In this document: piece by piece, positions 7,730-18,206 of the stretch
Layout: every line of letters begins with the position of its first letter
How positions within the stretch are numbered: position 1 is the first letter of the stretch
NCBI GenBank assembly: GCA_003222535.1
Contig: QHWJ01000172.1
Coordinates: 1 to 37,203, forward strand
Source: Acidobacteriota bacterium
GTDB taxonomy: Bacteria > Acidobacteriota > Vicinamibacteria > Vicinamibacterales > CAVVIG01
Length of the DNA stretch: 37,203 nucleotides
Reading direction: 5' to 3'
Made by a program: the position numbers and the translations under genes
The notes under the pieces: generated by a model
What the model was told of the DNA's origin: nothing
Database searches by the model: none
Seen by the model: the letters and a program-made list of their open reading frames with translations, nothing else

Positions 7730-8667
7730 TGCCAGGGGCGCGGCTGTTGCTCGCCCCCCTGGCAGCTCTCCTGTTGTTCCAATCTGCCAGCGCCCAGACC
7801 AGATTCACTTACTCGAGCGGCCAGGTCGTGTCGCCGGCATACGAGGGGTGGCGGCCCAACGAGGATGGATCGTTCACGATGTTGTTCGGGTACATGAACC
7901 AGAACTGGCAGCAGGAGCTCGACGTTCCGATTGGACCCGACAACAACATCGAGCCGGGAGGGCCCGATCAGGGGCAGCCGACGCATTTTTATCCCCGACG
8001 CAACCCGTTCCTGTTCATGATCCGCGTGCCGAAGGATCTCGGCAGCAAGGAGCTGATCTGGACCCTCACGACGAACGGGAAGACGGAGCACGCCTACGCG
8101 TCACTCAAAAACGATTACATGATCGACAACCAGGTGATCTCCACTGAAGTGGGCGGGGACGGCGGCAGCCTCCGCGACGAGCTTCGCACGAACCTTCCCC
8201 CGGAGCTCAAAGTCGAAGGGGACGCGCACCGGAGCGTCAAGGTGGGAGAAGCGCTGACGTTGATCGCGTTTGCAAAGGATCCCGACAACATACCGGCCAG
8301 GCGAGACGGAAGAGGTGCTTCGAGCGCGGCACCGCCAAACGCCGCGGCCGTCGCAAACCTCCTGTATCGGCCTCCCTCATCGCTCGTCCCCGCAAGCGGA
8401 CCGGGCCTGCGGCTGTCATGGATCGTCTACCGGGGCAAGGCCGCAACGGTGACCTTCAGCCCCGACCAGATGAAGACGTGGACCGACACGCGGGCGTACG
8501 CGAACTCTCCGTGGTCGCCTCCGTACTTCATCCCTGAGCCGCCTCCAGACAACAAATGGGTGGTTCAGGCGACCTTCCAGGAACCGGGAACCTATGTGCT
8601 CCGTGCCGTTGCCAGTGACGGCGCCTTGTTCACGTACGACAACGTGACGGTCAGCGTCACGCGCTGA
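7729..8667 (+). CDS. Secreted beta-rich partner of the copper/heme protein, function unknown
   Basis: The ATG at 7729 overlaps the TAA of the monooxygenase gene by one base (TAATG), so translation is coupled. The product has 312 residues: a signal peptide (residues 1-23, ending SASAQ) and a soluble, strand-rich body with no cysteines to speak of and many Trp, Tyr and Pro. Near the middle the motif RNPFLFMIRVPKDLGSKELIW, and at the end EPGTYVLRAVASDGALFTYDNV, suggest immunoglobulin-like or cadherin-like sandwich domains; the last 60 residues look like a PKD/Ig strand set. I do not recognise a family. Coupling and co-export suggest it binds or supports the copper/heme protein, which is inference. 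Confidence 0.75.
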   Translation: MPGARLLLAPLAALLLFQSASAQTRFTYSSGQVVSPAYEGWRPNEDGSFTMLFGYMNQNWQQELDVPIGPDNNIEPGGPDQGQPTHFYPRRNPFLFMIRVPKDLGSKELIWTLTTNGKTEHAYASLKNDYMIDNQVISTEVGGDGGSLRDELRTNLPPELKVEGDAHRSVKVGEALTLIAFAKDPDNIPARRDGRGASSAAPPNAAAVANLLYRPPSSLVPASGPGLRLSWIVYRGKAATVTFSPDQMKTWTDTRAYANSPWSPPYFIPEPPPDNKWVVQATFQEPGTYVLRAVASDGALFTYDNVTVSVTR

Positions 8668-8733
8668 CGCGTCTCTCCGCGACGGTTTCTCACAAAGAAC
8701 GAAGACTTCGTGCTCTTCCAGTCGTGAGAAAGC

Positions 8734-10068
8734 GTGATACGACGTCCATTGGGCCGGCCAGCACGTCCCGCCGCGTCTGCTGTGGACCGGAGCGAAGCTC
8801 GCACGGCAGGTGCGACGCGGGGCGCGCTGAAAATCAGGCACCTCATTCTGTTCGTCTTGTGCCTGATGTACTTCATCGCGTACATCGATCGGGTGAACAT
8901 CTCGGTGGCCGGGCCGACGATTCGGAAAGAGCTCGAGCTGACGCCGACCGAGCTCGGGCTCATCTTCTCGGCATTCGCATATCCGTACGCCGCCATGCAA
9001 ATCGCCGGCGGGTGGATGTCGGATCGGTTCGGCCCGCGCCTCGTGCTCGCGATGCTGAGCCTGGTGTGGGCGACGGCCACCATCCTGACCGGCGTGTCCT
9101 GGAGCGTCGCTTCGCTGGTTGTGTTCCGCATTCTCGTCGGCATCGGAGAGGGCGGTGCGTTTCCAACAGCCACGCGTGCGTTCGCCTGCTGGCTGCCGGT
9201 CCGGGAGCGGGGCTTCGCGCAGGGCATCACCCACAGTTTCGCGCGGCTCGGCGGCGCGGTCACGCCACCCATCGTCCTCGCGATCGTGGCGCGATATGGG
9301 TGGCGCGAAGCTTTCTATGTTCTCGGCGCGGTGAGCCTGGCCTGGACGGCCGTGTGGGTGGCATCATTCAGGGACACGCCGGACGAGCACCCATGGGTCT
9401 CCGGCTCGGAGCTGGCGGCAATCAGCGCGGACTGCGAATCGACGCGCGCGGCGCGCGGACCGACGCCCTGGCGGAAGATTCTCAGTCGCATGTGGCTCGT
9501 CACCGTGGTCGATTTCTGCTACGGATGGTCGCTGTGGGTGTTCCTGACGTGGCTGCCGTCGTACCTGTCGGATGCCCGCGGGTTCAAGCTCGATCGGATT
9601 GCGCTCATGACGACGCTGCCGCTGCTCGGCGGCGTGGTGGGCGACACGCTCGGGGGAGTGATCTCGGACACAATCTTCCGGCGCACCGGCAGGCTCCCGC
9701 TGGCGCGGCGCACGCTGCTCGTCGTCGGCCTGGGCGGAGCATTCGCGTTCATCCTGCCGGCCATCGCCACCGGGAGCGCGCTCGGCGCCGTGTACCTGCT
9801 CGCGGCGGCGTTCTTCTTTCTCGAGTTGACCAATGCCGTGCTCTGGACGCTGCCGCTCGACATCGCCGGACAATATGCGGGCACTGCCGGCGGGATCATG
9901 AACACCGGCTTCGGCGTGGCGGGTATGATTTCGCCCGTGGTGTTCGGCGTGCTCATCGAGCGGACAGGGCACTACGAGCTGCCGTTCTTCATCTCGGCGG
10001 GGCTGCTGCTGGTCGGCGCGCTCTGCTCGATGGGAATCGATCCGACCCTGAAGGTCGAAGCCGTTTAA
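8734..10068 (+). CDS. MFS transporter, anion:cation symporter (ACS) type
   Basis: 444 residues with 12 predicted hydrophobic helices. The first helix contains LCLMYFIAYIDRVNISVAG and is followed by the MFS signature GGWMSDRFGPRLVL between helices 2 and 3, both typical of the ACS family (glucarate, galactonate, phthalate and hexuronate permeases). The second half begins with the DFCYGWSLWVFLTWLPSYL helix. Start GTG 8734 leaves a 33-residue basic leader before the conserved part; no clear ribosome binding site, so the true start may be later. A TauD/TfdA-type dioxygenase lies downstream after REP-like hairpins, so an organic acid or sulfonate substrate is conceivable but unproven. Confidence 0.85.
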   Translation: MIRRPLGRPARPAASAVDRSEARTAGATRGALKIRHLILFVLCLMYFIAYIDRVNISVAGPTIRKELELTPTELGLIFSAFAYPYAAMQIAGGWMSDRFGPRLVLAMLSLVWATATILTGVSWSVASLVVFRILVGIGEGGAFPTATRAFACWLPVRERGFAQGITHSFARLGGAVTPPIVLAIVARYGWREAFYVLGAVSLAWTAVWVASFRDTPDEHPWVSGSELAAISADCESTRAARGPTPWRKILSRMWLVTVVDFCYGWSLWVFLTWLPSYLSDARGFKLDRIALMTTLPLLGGVVGDTLGGVISDTIFRRTGRLPLARRTLLVVGLGGAFAFILPAIATGSALGAVYLLAAAFFFLELTNAVLWTLPLDIAGQYAGTAGGIMNTGFGVAGMISPVVFGVLIERTGHYELPFFISAGLLLVGALCSMGIDPTLKVEAV

Positions 10069-10083
10069 GGCAACACGTGCGTG

Positions 10084-10156
10084 GTGTCCGGCTTTAGCCG
10101 GACCGTGATCTCGTCGGTCGTGTTCGCGGACCGTGACGGTCCGCCTGAAGGCGGAC
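10084..10156. repeat. REP-like palindromic element with mutually exclusive hairpins
   Basis: Three inverted repeats are packed into 73 bp: GTCCGGC-TTTA-GCCGGAC at 10086-10103, GCGGACCG-TGA-CGGTCCGC at 10126-10144, and GTCCGCC-TGAA-GGCGGAC at 10139-10156. The last two share bases and cannot form together. The outer ends (GTGTCCGGC and GGCGGACAC) are also near-complementary, so the whole block can fold as one large cruciform. There is no poly-T tail, but its place after the MFS gene means it could also slow transcription. Confidence 0.75.
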
Positions 10157-10200
10157 ACAACGTAGGTTGGTGAGACAGGTTCTGGTCTGCCGATTCGCGG

Positions 10201-11046
10201 ATGTGCCCCATTAGCCTCATGCGCATAGTCCCCACGGACGCCGTCCTCGGTGCGAACGTTCAGGGCGTCGATCTCCGCGCCCTCGACTCGGACGCCTTCG
10301 CGGCGATCCATCGGGCGTGGCTCGATTATCAGGTGCTGCTCTTCACGGATCAGGGGCTGAGCGACGAGGATCTGGTGGCCTTCAGCCGCCGCTTCGGCGA
10401 CCTCGACGAAGCGCCCGTGCAGGAGACCGGGCAGCGGTTCGTCGAGGGGCACCCGGAGATCTACGTGGTCTCGAACGTGGTGCGGGACGGCATGCCGATC
10501 GGCAGCCTCGGGTCGGGCGAAGCGGTGTGGCACACCGACATGTCGTACCTTCCCGACCCGCCGAAAGCGAGCGTGCTCTATGCGCTCGAAGTGCCGCCCT
10601 GCGGCGGCGACACCAGCTTCTGTTCCATGTATGCCGCGTGGGACGAGCTGCCCGGCCGGTTGCGACGGCGCGTCGAAGGGCTGCGCGTGAAACACGACGG
10701 CACTTACAACAGCGGCGGCTACACGCGCGAGGGCGTCACGCCGACCGGCGATCCACGCACGTCGCCCGGCACCTTTCACCCGCTCGTGGCCGTCCATCCG
10801 GAAACAGGGCGGCGGGGCCTTTATCTCGGCCGGCGGCGCAATGCCTACATCGAAGGGTTGTCGCTCGAGGATTCCAGCGCGCTGCTCGACGAAATCTGGG
10901 CCCAGGCCACGCGTGAGCCGCTCACCTGGCGGCATCGGTGGCGGGCCGGTGATCTCGTGCTCTGGGACAACCGCTGCACGATGCATCGCCGCGACGCCTT
11001 CGATCCGGCGACCCGTCGCGTGATGCACCGCACGCAGATCAAATGA
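10201..11046 (+). CDS. TauD/TfdA family Fe(II)/2-oxoglutarate dioxygenase
   Basis: 281 residues. The facial triad is visible as H111 and D113 in WHTDMSYLPDPP and H262 in DNRCTMHRRD; the 2-oxoglutarate-binding arginine is R273 or R277 in the terminal RRVMHRTQI. The core order (GANVQGVDL near the start, LFTDQGLSDEDLVAFSRRFG, then the HxD) is standard for the family. These cytoplasmic enzymes hydroxylate sulfonates, phenoxyacetates, sulfate esters or similar small acids and release succinate and CO2. ATG 10201 and ATG 10219 (residue 7) are both possible starts; neither has a good ribosome binding site. The next gene starts 52 bp downstream. Confidence 0.9.
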   Translation: MCPISLMRIVPTDAVLGANVQGVDLRALDSDAFAAIHRAWLDYQVLLFTDQGLSDEDLVAFSRRFGDLDEAPVQETGQRFVEGHPEIYVVSNVVRDGMPIGSLGSGEAVWHTDMSYLPDPPKASVLYALEVPPCGGDTSFCSMYAAWDELPGRLRRRVEGLRVKHDGTYNSGGYTREGVTPTGDPRTSPGTFHPLVAVHPETGRRGLYLGRRRNAYIEGLSLEDSSALLDEIWAQATREPLTWRHRWRAGDLVLWDNRCTMHRRDAFDPATRRVMHRTQIK

Positions 11047-11098
11047 AAGAATTCATTCCGATGTGTCGATTTCACGCCCCCTCAATCGACAGGTAAGT

Positions 11099-13543
<2,445 letters not shown>

Positions 13544-13559
13544 TCAGTTCAGAGAATCT

Positions 13560-14972
13560 GTGAAGACACGCGACCTGGCGAAGATCGGCATTCCCGCCGG
13601 CCGCTGCGCGGAGGCGGCCAGGCAGATCCTGCAGAAAGCTCATGCTGCGAAACGCAGCATGGCGACCGTGTCGGATGACCTGGGGCGCGTCGCCGCAACC
13701 CCGGCTGCATTTCTCGACGATGCCGCCTATGCGCGACTCGCACGGCTCCTGGTTGATCACGCCGTGGCCGAACGGACGTTCGTTCCGAGGGAGGTCGACG
13801 CTCCCTATCGAATCTGGGGAGACAACCTCGAGTCGACCGCCGTGCAGCAGTTGAAGAACGCATGCAAACTGCCCGTTGCCGTGTCGGGCGCTCTCATGCC
13901 GGATGCGCACGTCGGCTACGGGCTACCCATCGGCGGCGTGCTGGCGACGAGCGAAGCGGTCATTCCATACGCCGTCGGCGTCGACATCGCCTGCCGGATG
14001 AAACTGACGGTGTTGGACCTGCCCGTGAGCGCGGTGATGGACGACCAGACGCGCCTGGCAGGGGCGCTCGAACGTGAGACCCGTTTCGGGATTGGCGCCT
14101 CGTTCCGATCCCGCCGGCAACACGACGTCATGGACGCCGATTGGCGAGTGACGAGCGTGACTTCGGGACTGAAAGATCGCGCCTGGGCACAACTCGGCAC
14201 GAGTGGGAGCGGCAATCATTTCGTCGAGTTCGGTCAGCTCGCGGTGTTTGACGATGCGGCGGGACTCCCGCGCGGTGAGTACCTCGCGCTTCTCAGCCAC
14301 TCCGGCAGCCGTGGCACCGGTGCGCAGATCGCTCAGCATTACAGCCGGCTGGCGCGCGAGCTCCACCCCGAGTTGCCGCGGGAACTCTCGAATCTGGCGT
14401 GGCTCGATCTGTCGACTGAAGCCGGCCAGGAGTACTGGGCGGCGATGGAGCTGATGGGCCGGTATGCCGCGGCGAATCACGCGCTCATTCACGCTTACAT
14501 TGCCCGTGCCCTGGGCGTCGACGTCTTGCTCGACATCGAGAACCATCACAACTTCGCCTGGCGCGAGCGGCATCGTCTCCCGGATGGGTCGGAAGCTGAA
14601 GTCATCGTGCACCGGAAGGGAGCGACGCCAGCCGGTGCGGGCGTGCTCGGCATCATCCCGGGCTCGATGGGCACGCCCGGATACGTCGTCCGCGGAAAGG
14701 GCGCGGCCGCTTCATTGAATTCTGCCGCGCATGGCGCGGGCCGTCGAATGAGCCGCACCAAAGCGAAAGAGATGTTCACGTGGGACGTCGCCCGGCGGTT
14801 CCTTCGCGAGCGCGGCGTGACGCTCCTGTCAGCGGGCCTCGACGAATTGCCAATGGCCTACAAGGACATCGACGAGGTGATGGCGGCCCAGAGCGATCTC
14901 GTCGAACCCCTGGCGAGGTTTGAGCCTCGACTCGTGAAGATGGCCCCGGGCGGTGAACCGGCGGAAGACTGA
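13560..14972 (+). CDS. rtcB: RtcB family RNA-splicing ligase
   Basis: 470 residues from GTG 13560, preceded by an AGAGAA stretch. RtcB joins RNA 3'-phosphate or 2',3'-cyclic phosphate ends to 5'-OH ends using GTP and Mn. The motifs are complete: PDAHVGYGLPIGG (residues 114-126), D142 and C145 in GVDIAC, H220 in GTSGSGNHFVE, H247 in SHSGSRGTG, H330 in ENHHNFAW, HRKGATPAG at 351, IIPGSMGTPGYV and the guanylylated histidine H391 in NSAAHGAGR. Mn-ligand and nucleophile positions therefore match the characterised Pyrococcus enzyme. No archease, RtcA or RtcR gene is in the window. The long N-terminal extension (about 80 residues) is helical and matches a subset of bacterial RtcBs. Confidence 0.93.
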   Translation: MKTRDLAKIGIPAGRCAEAARQILQKAHAAKRSMATVSDDLGRVAATPAAFLDDAAYARLARLLVDHAVAERTFVPREVDAPYRIWGDNLESTAVQQLKNACKLPVAVSGALMPDAHVGYGLPIGGVLATSEAVIPYAVGVDIACRMKLTVLDLPVSAVMDDQTRLAGALERETRFGIGASFRSRRQHDVMDADWRVTSVTSGLKDRAWAQLGTSGSGNHFVEFGQLAVFDDAAGLPRGEYLALLSHSGSRGTGAQIAQHYSRLARELHPELPRELSNLAWLDLSTEAGQEYWAAMELMGRYAAANHALIHAYIARALGVDVLLDIENHHNFAWRERHRLPDGSEAEVIVHRKGATPAGAGVLGIIPGSMGTPGYVVRGKGAAASLNSAAHGAGRRMSRTKAKEMFTWDVARRFLRERGVTLLSAGLDELPMAYKDIDEVMAAQSDLVEPLARFEPRLVKMAPGGEPAED

Positions 14973-15005
14973 GACAATCGTAACGACTCATCAGGGAGCA
15001 GCCAG

Positions 15006-16421
15006 GTGACAGCGACGGATCTCGTCGATCGGCTCGCGGGGCACAAGACCGTCGGCGCGGCGCCGCGCGAGGAGCTCCTGTGGCTGGTCTCGCACGGGTC
15101 CCTTCGACATCTCAACGAGGGAGAGGTGCTGAGCGCGAAAGGCGTGCCGGTGGCGGGCCTCTTCGTCGTGCTGACGGGCCATATCGCCATTTTTGTCGAT
15201 CGTGGCGCCGGGCGGCACAAAGTGCTGGAGTGGCGCGCCGGGGACGTCGCGGGCATGCTCCCCTACTCCCGCCTGGTCAGTCCCCCTGGCGACTCGGTCG
15301 CCCAGGAGCCCTCGGAGATTCTCGCCGTCCCTCGCGGCGACCTCGCCGTGATGATTCGCGACTGCCATGAGATCACGTCGATCCTCGTCCACAAGATGGT
15401 CGATCGCGCCCGGGTCTTCACGTCGAGCGGCCTGCACGACGAGAAGATGGTCTCGCTCGGGAAGCTGTCCGCCGGACTGGCCCACGAGCTGAACAACCCG
15501 GCCTCCGCGATCGAACGAAGCGCGGCGCTCCTCGAGGAGCGCCTGAACGAGGCCGAACAGGCCGCGCGCGCGCTGGGCGCCTCGAGACTGACAGACCTTC
15601 AGCTCGCCGCGATCGATGCGGTGCGTGCGTCCTGCCTCGCCGCGCCTGTGCGGAGCGTGCTGTCTCCGATCCAGCAGGCCGAGCGCGAGGACGCCATCGC
15701 CGACTGGCTCACCGATCACGGCCTCGACGCCGGCATTGCGGGACCGCTTGCCGAAACTGCCGTGACGCTCGACGCACTCGACCGGATTGCCGAGGCGGTC
15801 GGCGGACCGCCGCTCGACGCGGCCCTCCGGTGGACAGCCGCCGGCTGTTCGGTCCGCGGCATCGCCTCGGAGATTCAGGAAGCCGCGATGCGGATCTCCG
15901 GCCTCGTCATGGCCATCAAGGGATTCACGCACATGGACCAGGCCACGGTGGCGGAGCCCGTGGACCTGACGTTGAGCCTGGGCAACACCGTCACCGTGCT
16001 CAAATCCAAGGCGCGGGCGAAATCGGTCGCCGTCGAGGTGACCGTGGAACCCGGCCTCCCGCGCGTCCGCGGCTTCGGCGGCGAGCTCAACCAGATCTGG
16101 GCGAATCTGATCGACAACGCGCTCGATGCCGTTCCTGACTCCGGTCGGGTCGAGGTGACCGCGAACCGTGAGCGGCAGCGCGTCGTGGTTCGCGTCGTCG
16201 ACAACGGGGCGGGCATTCCACCCGAGATCCGCGAGCGCCTGTTCGAACCGTTCTTCACCACCAAGCCGGTCGGGAAAGGCACCGGCCTGGGCCTCGATAT
16301 CGTGCGGCGCCTGGTCAGCCACAACGACGCCGAGATCGAGGTCGAGACGGCTCCCGGGCGAACAGAGTTTCGGGTCTCCCTTCCGCTCGCCGAGATCGAT
16401 GGAGCCGGCGGATCACGGTGA
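15006..16421 (+). CDS. Cyclic-nucleotide-binding-domain histidine kinase
   Basis: 471 residues, soluble, GTG start with AGGGAG upstream. Residues about 8-135 form a cNMP-binding/Crp-like beta-barrel (LNEGEVLSAKGVPVAGLFVVLTG...). Then comes the dimerisation helix with the phosphoacceptor H160 in LAHELNNPASAIERS, a long helical insert (170-290), and a HATPase_c domain with the N-box NQIWANLIDNALDA near 354-367, the G1 box DNGAGI, the F-box EPFFTTK and the G2 box GTGLGL. All kinase motifs are intact. The stop overlaps the start of the next gene (GTGA), so this kinase and the receiver/thioredoxin-reductase fusion form one operon. Ligand of the sensor domain is unknown; a classical phosphate-binding-cassette arginine is not obvious. 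Confidence 0.88.
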   Translation: MTATDLVDRLAGHKTVGAAPREELLWLVSHGSLRHLNEGEVLSAKGVPVAGLFVVLTGHIAIFVDRGAGRHKVLEWRAGDVAGMLPYSRLVSPPGDSVAQEPSEILAVPRGDLAVMIRDCHEITSILVHKMVDRARVFTSSGLHDEKMVSLGKLSAGLAHELNNPASAIERSAALLEERLNEAEQAARALGASRLTDLQLAAIDAVRASCLAAPVRSVLSPIQQAEREDAIADWLTDHGLDAGIAGPLAETAVTLDALDRIAEAVGGPPLDAALRWTAAGCSVRGIASEIQEAAMRISGLVMAIKGFTHMDQATVAEPVDLTLSLGNTVTVLKSKARAKSVAVEVTVEPGLPRVRGFGGELNQIWANLIDNALDAVPDSGRVEVTANRERQRVVVRVVDNGAGIPPEIRERLFEPFFTTKPVGKGTGLGLDIVRRLVSHNDAEIEVETAPGRTEFRVSLPLAEIDGAGGSR

Positions 16422-17965
16422 ACAAGCCCGTACTTCTTGTCGTTGACGACGATGCGCAGGTGCTCGCGGCGGTGCGCCGCGATCTCCGCGCGCGGTACCG
16501 TGAGTCCTACACGATCGTCAGCGCGTCCTCGGGCGAAGAGGCGCTCGCCACCATCCGCGAACTCAAGGCGCGAGGCGACTCGCTGGCCATCGTGATCAGC
16601 GACCAGCGGATGCCGGGCATCCAGGGGACCGACGTGCTCGCGCAGTCCCGCGACGTGTATCCGCTGGAACGCCTCTTCCCGGTAGTCGACGATCTGCTCG
16701 ACGACTGGCAGGCCGAGTATCTCCCCGAGGCGAAGGGACTGAGGCTGGTCGGACACCAGTGGTCGCCTCGATCGCACGAGATCAAAGACTTCCTCGCCGG
16801 CAATCTCATCCCCTATCGCTGGCTCGATGTGGCGCGGAACCCGGACACGCGAAGCCTGCTGGACGCTGCCGGGATTGGCGCCGGCGAGCTTCCCGCGCTG
16901 TTCTTCGAGGATGGGTCCGCGCTGCGCAACCCCGAGCCACGTCAAGTGGCCGAACGCCTCGGTCGATCGCTTTCGGCCACCCACGATCTGTACGACCTTG
17001 TGATTGTGGGCGCCGGTCCCTCGGGCCTCGGGGCGGCGGTGTACGGCGCATCAGAGGGGTTGCGGACCTTGCTGCTCGATCGGCACGCGCCCGGCGGGCA
17101 GGCGGGCAGCAGTGCCAGAATCGAGAATTATCTCGGGTTTCCAGCCGGGGTCACCGGCAGCGAACTGACGCGGCGCGCCGTGACGCAGGCGCAGCGCCTT
17201 GGCGCGGAGTTCCTCGTGCCGCTCGAAGTGACCGGGGTGTCCATCGACGCGGGATACAAGCACCTGACGCTCAGCGACGGCCGGGAGATCCTCACGCGGA
17301 CCATGCTGGCCGCGACCGGCATGGAGTACCGCGAGCATCCTGCGCCGGGCGTGGCGGCCCACACGGGCGCGGGGGTGTATTACGGGACGGCGACGACGGA
17401 GGCGCCGGCGTTCAGCGACCGGCGTGTTCTCGTGATCGGCGGCGGGAACTCGGCCGGACAAGCGGCCATGTATCTGGCGCGCTACGCGAAGGACGTGCAG
17501 ATCGTGGTGCGCCGCGAGTCCCTGCGCGACACCATGTCGCAGTACCTCGTCGATCAGATCGAAAAGACCGCGAACATCCGGCTCCGGGCCCGGACGGAGG
17601 TCGAACGTGTCGAAGGAAGCGGCCACGTGGAACGTGTCGCGCTCAAGCTGGACGACGCAAGTCAGGTGGAGGATGTCGACGCGGTGTTCGTGTTCATCGG
17701 CACCAGGCCGCGAAGCGACTGGCTCCCCGCCGGCGTGCTGCGCGATCCGAAGGGGTTCGTGCTCACCGGCCGGGACCTGTTCACGGACGGCGCGTACGCG
17801 CGCACCTGGAAGGAGCCGCGCGAGCCGCTGCCCCTCGAAACCAGCGTGGCGGGCGTGTTCGCGGCTGGCGATATCCGCGCCGGCGCGATGAACCGGGTGG
17901 CGTCAGCCGTCGGCGAGGGATCGATGGCGGTGCGGTTCGTTCACGAATACCTGGCGCTGACCTGA
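16418..17965 (+). CDS. Fused receiver / thioredoxin-reductase-like FAD oxidoreductase with shortened receiver
   Basis: 515 residues. Residues 1-82 are the first part of a receiver: acidic D10-D12 (VVDDD) and phosphoacceptor D62 (SDQRMPG). The text then jumps at about residue 82 (DVYP) straight to [16 protein letters not shown], which in related proteins follows only after the switch Thr and the conserved Lys (LLTAYAD... LKPWDPPEE). Those 35-40 residues are missing. Residues 105-190 are a thioredoxin-like segment, and residues 192-510 a class II flavoprotein: FAD site [18 protein letters not shown](P)H site [18 protein letters not shown] and the terminal FAD motif [23 protein letters not shown]. 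The redox CxxC of true thioredoxin reductases is replaced (GTATTEA), as usual in this fused family. It is the expected partner of the preceding kinase. Confidence 0.88.
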   Translation: MNKPVLLVVDDDAQVLAAVRRDLRARYRESYTIVSASSGEEALATIRELKARGDSLAIVISDQRMPGIQGTDVLAQSRDVYPLERLFPVVDDLLDDWQAEYLPEAKGLRLVGHQWSPRSHEIKDFLAGNLIPYRWLDVARNPDTRSLLDAAGIGAGELPALFFEDGSALRNPEPRQVAERLGRSLSATHDLYDLVIVGAGPSGLGAAVYGASEGLRTLLLDRHAPGGQAGSSARIENYLGFPAGVTGSELTRRAVTQAQRLGAEFLVPLEVTGVSIDAGYKHLTLSDGREILTRTMLAATGMEYREHPAPGVAAHTGAGVYYGTATTEAPAFSDRRVLVIGGGNSAGQAAMYLARYAKDVQIVVRRESLRDTMSQYLVDQIEKTANIRLRARTEVERVEGSGHVERVALKLDDASQVEDVDAVFVFIGTRPRSDWLPAGVLRDPKGFVLTGRDLFTDGAYARTWKEPREPLPLETSVAGVFAAGDIRAGAMNRVASAVGEGSMAVRFVHEYLALT

Positions 17966-18058
17966 ACCCCTGTCCGCCTTCGCGGCTTCGCCGCTACGGC
18001 GAGACAGACTTCGCCTGCGCGTTACTTGCTTCGCTGAAAAGGTTAATGCTCGCTGGCT

Positions 18059-18109
18059 CCAGACTCGCCTGCCTGGACGAAGCTCGGCCGAAGGCCGAGC
18101 GAAGTCTGG
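18059..18109. repeat. Nested inverted repeat (REP-like or terminator)
   Basis: An inner perfect stem GCTCGGCC-GAA-GGCCGAGC (18082-18100) is enclosed by outer arms CCAGACT (18059-18065) and AGTCTGG (18103-18109). No poly-T follows. It sits in the 241-bp gap (17966-18206) between the convergent fusion and HAD genes, which otherwise holds further GCGAAGTCTCGCC-like palindromic fragments near 17980-18020 and no coding frame. It could end transcription from both sides. Confidence 0.65.
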
Positions 18110-18206
18110 CTGGGTGTGCGGGACGATTTCCGCAACTGGCTGCTGAAAGCTGGGAGACGCGCGCGACTGGTTGGCCTCGGGGATCGCGCCGCGTCTCCTA
18201 ATCGTC

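Noticed and set aside
9364-11028. A 554-codon minus-strand frame across the MFS and dioxygenase genes
   Set aside because: It crosses two well-supported genes and an intergenic palindrome, and its composition is not protein-like.
15006-15420. Reading the N-terminal barrel of the kinase as a CBASS or cyclic-oligonucleotide defence sensor
   Set aside because: The domain is a Crp-type cNMP barrel in front of an ordinary histidine kinase, with no cyclase or effector of a defence system nearby.
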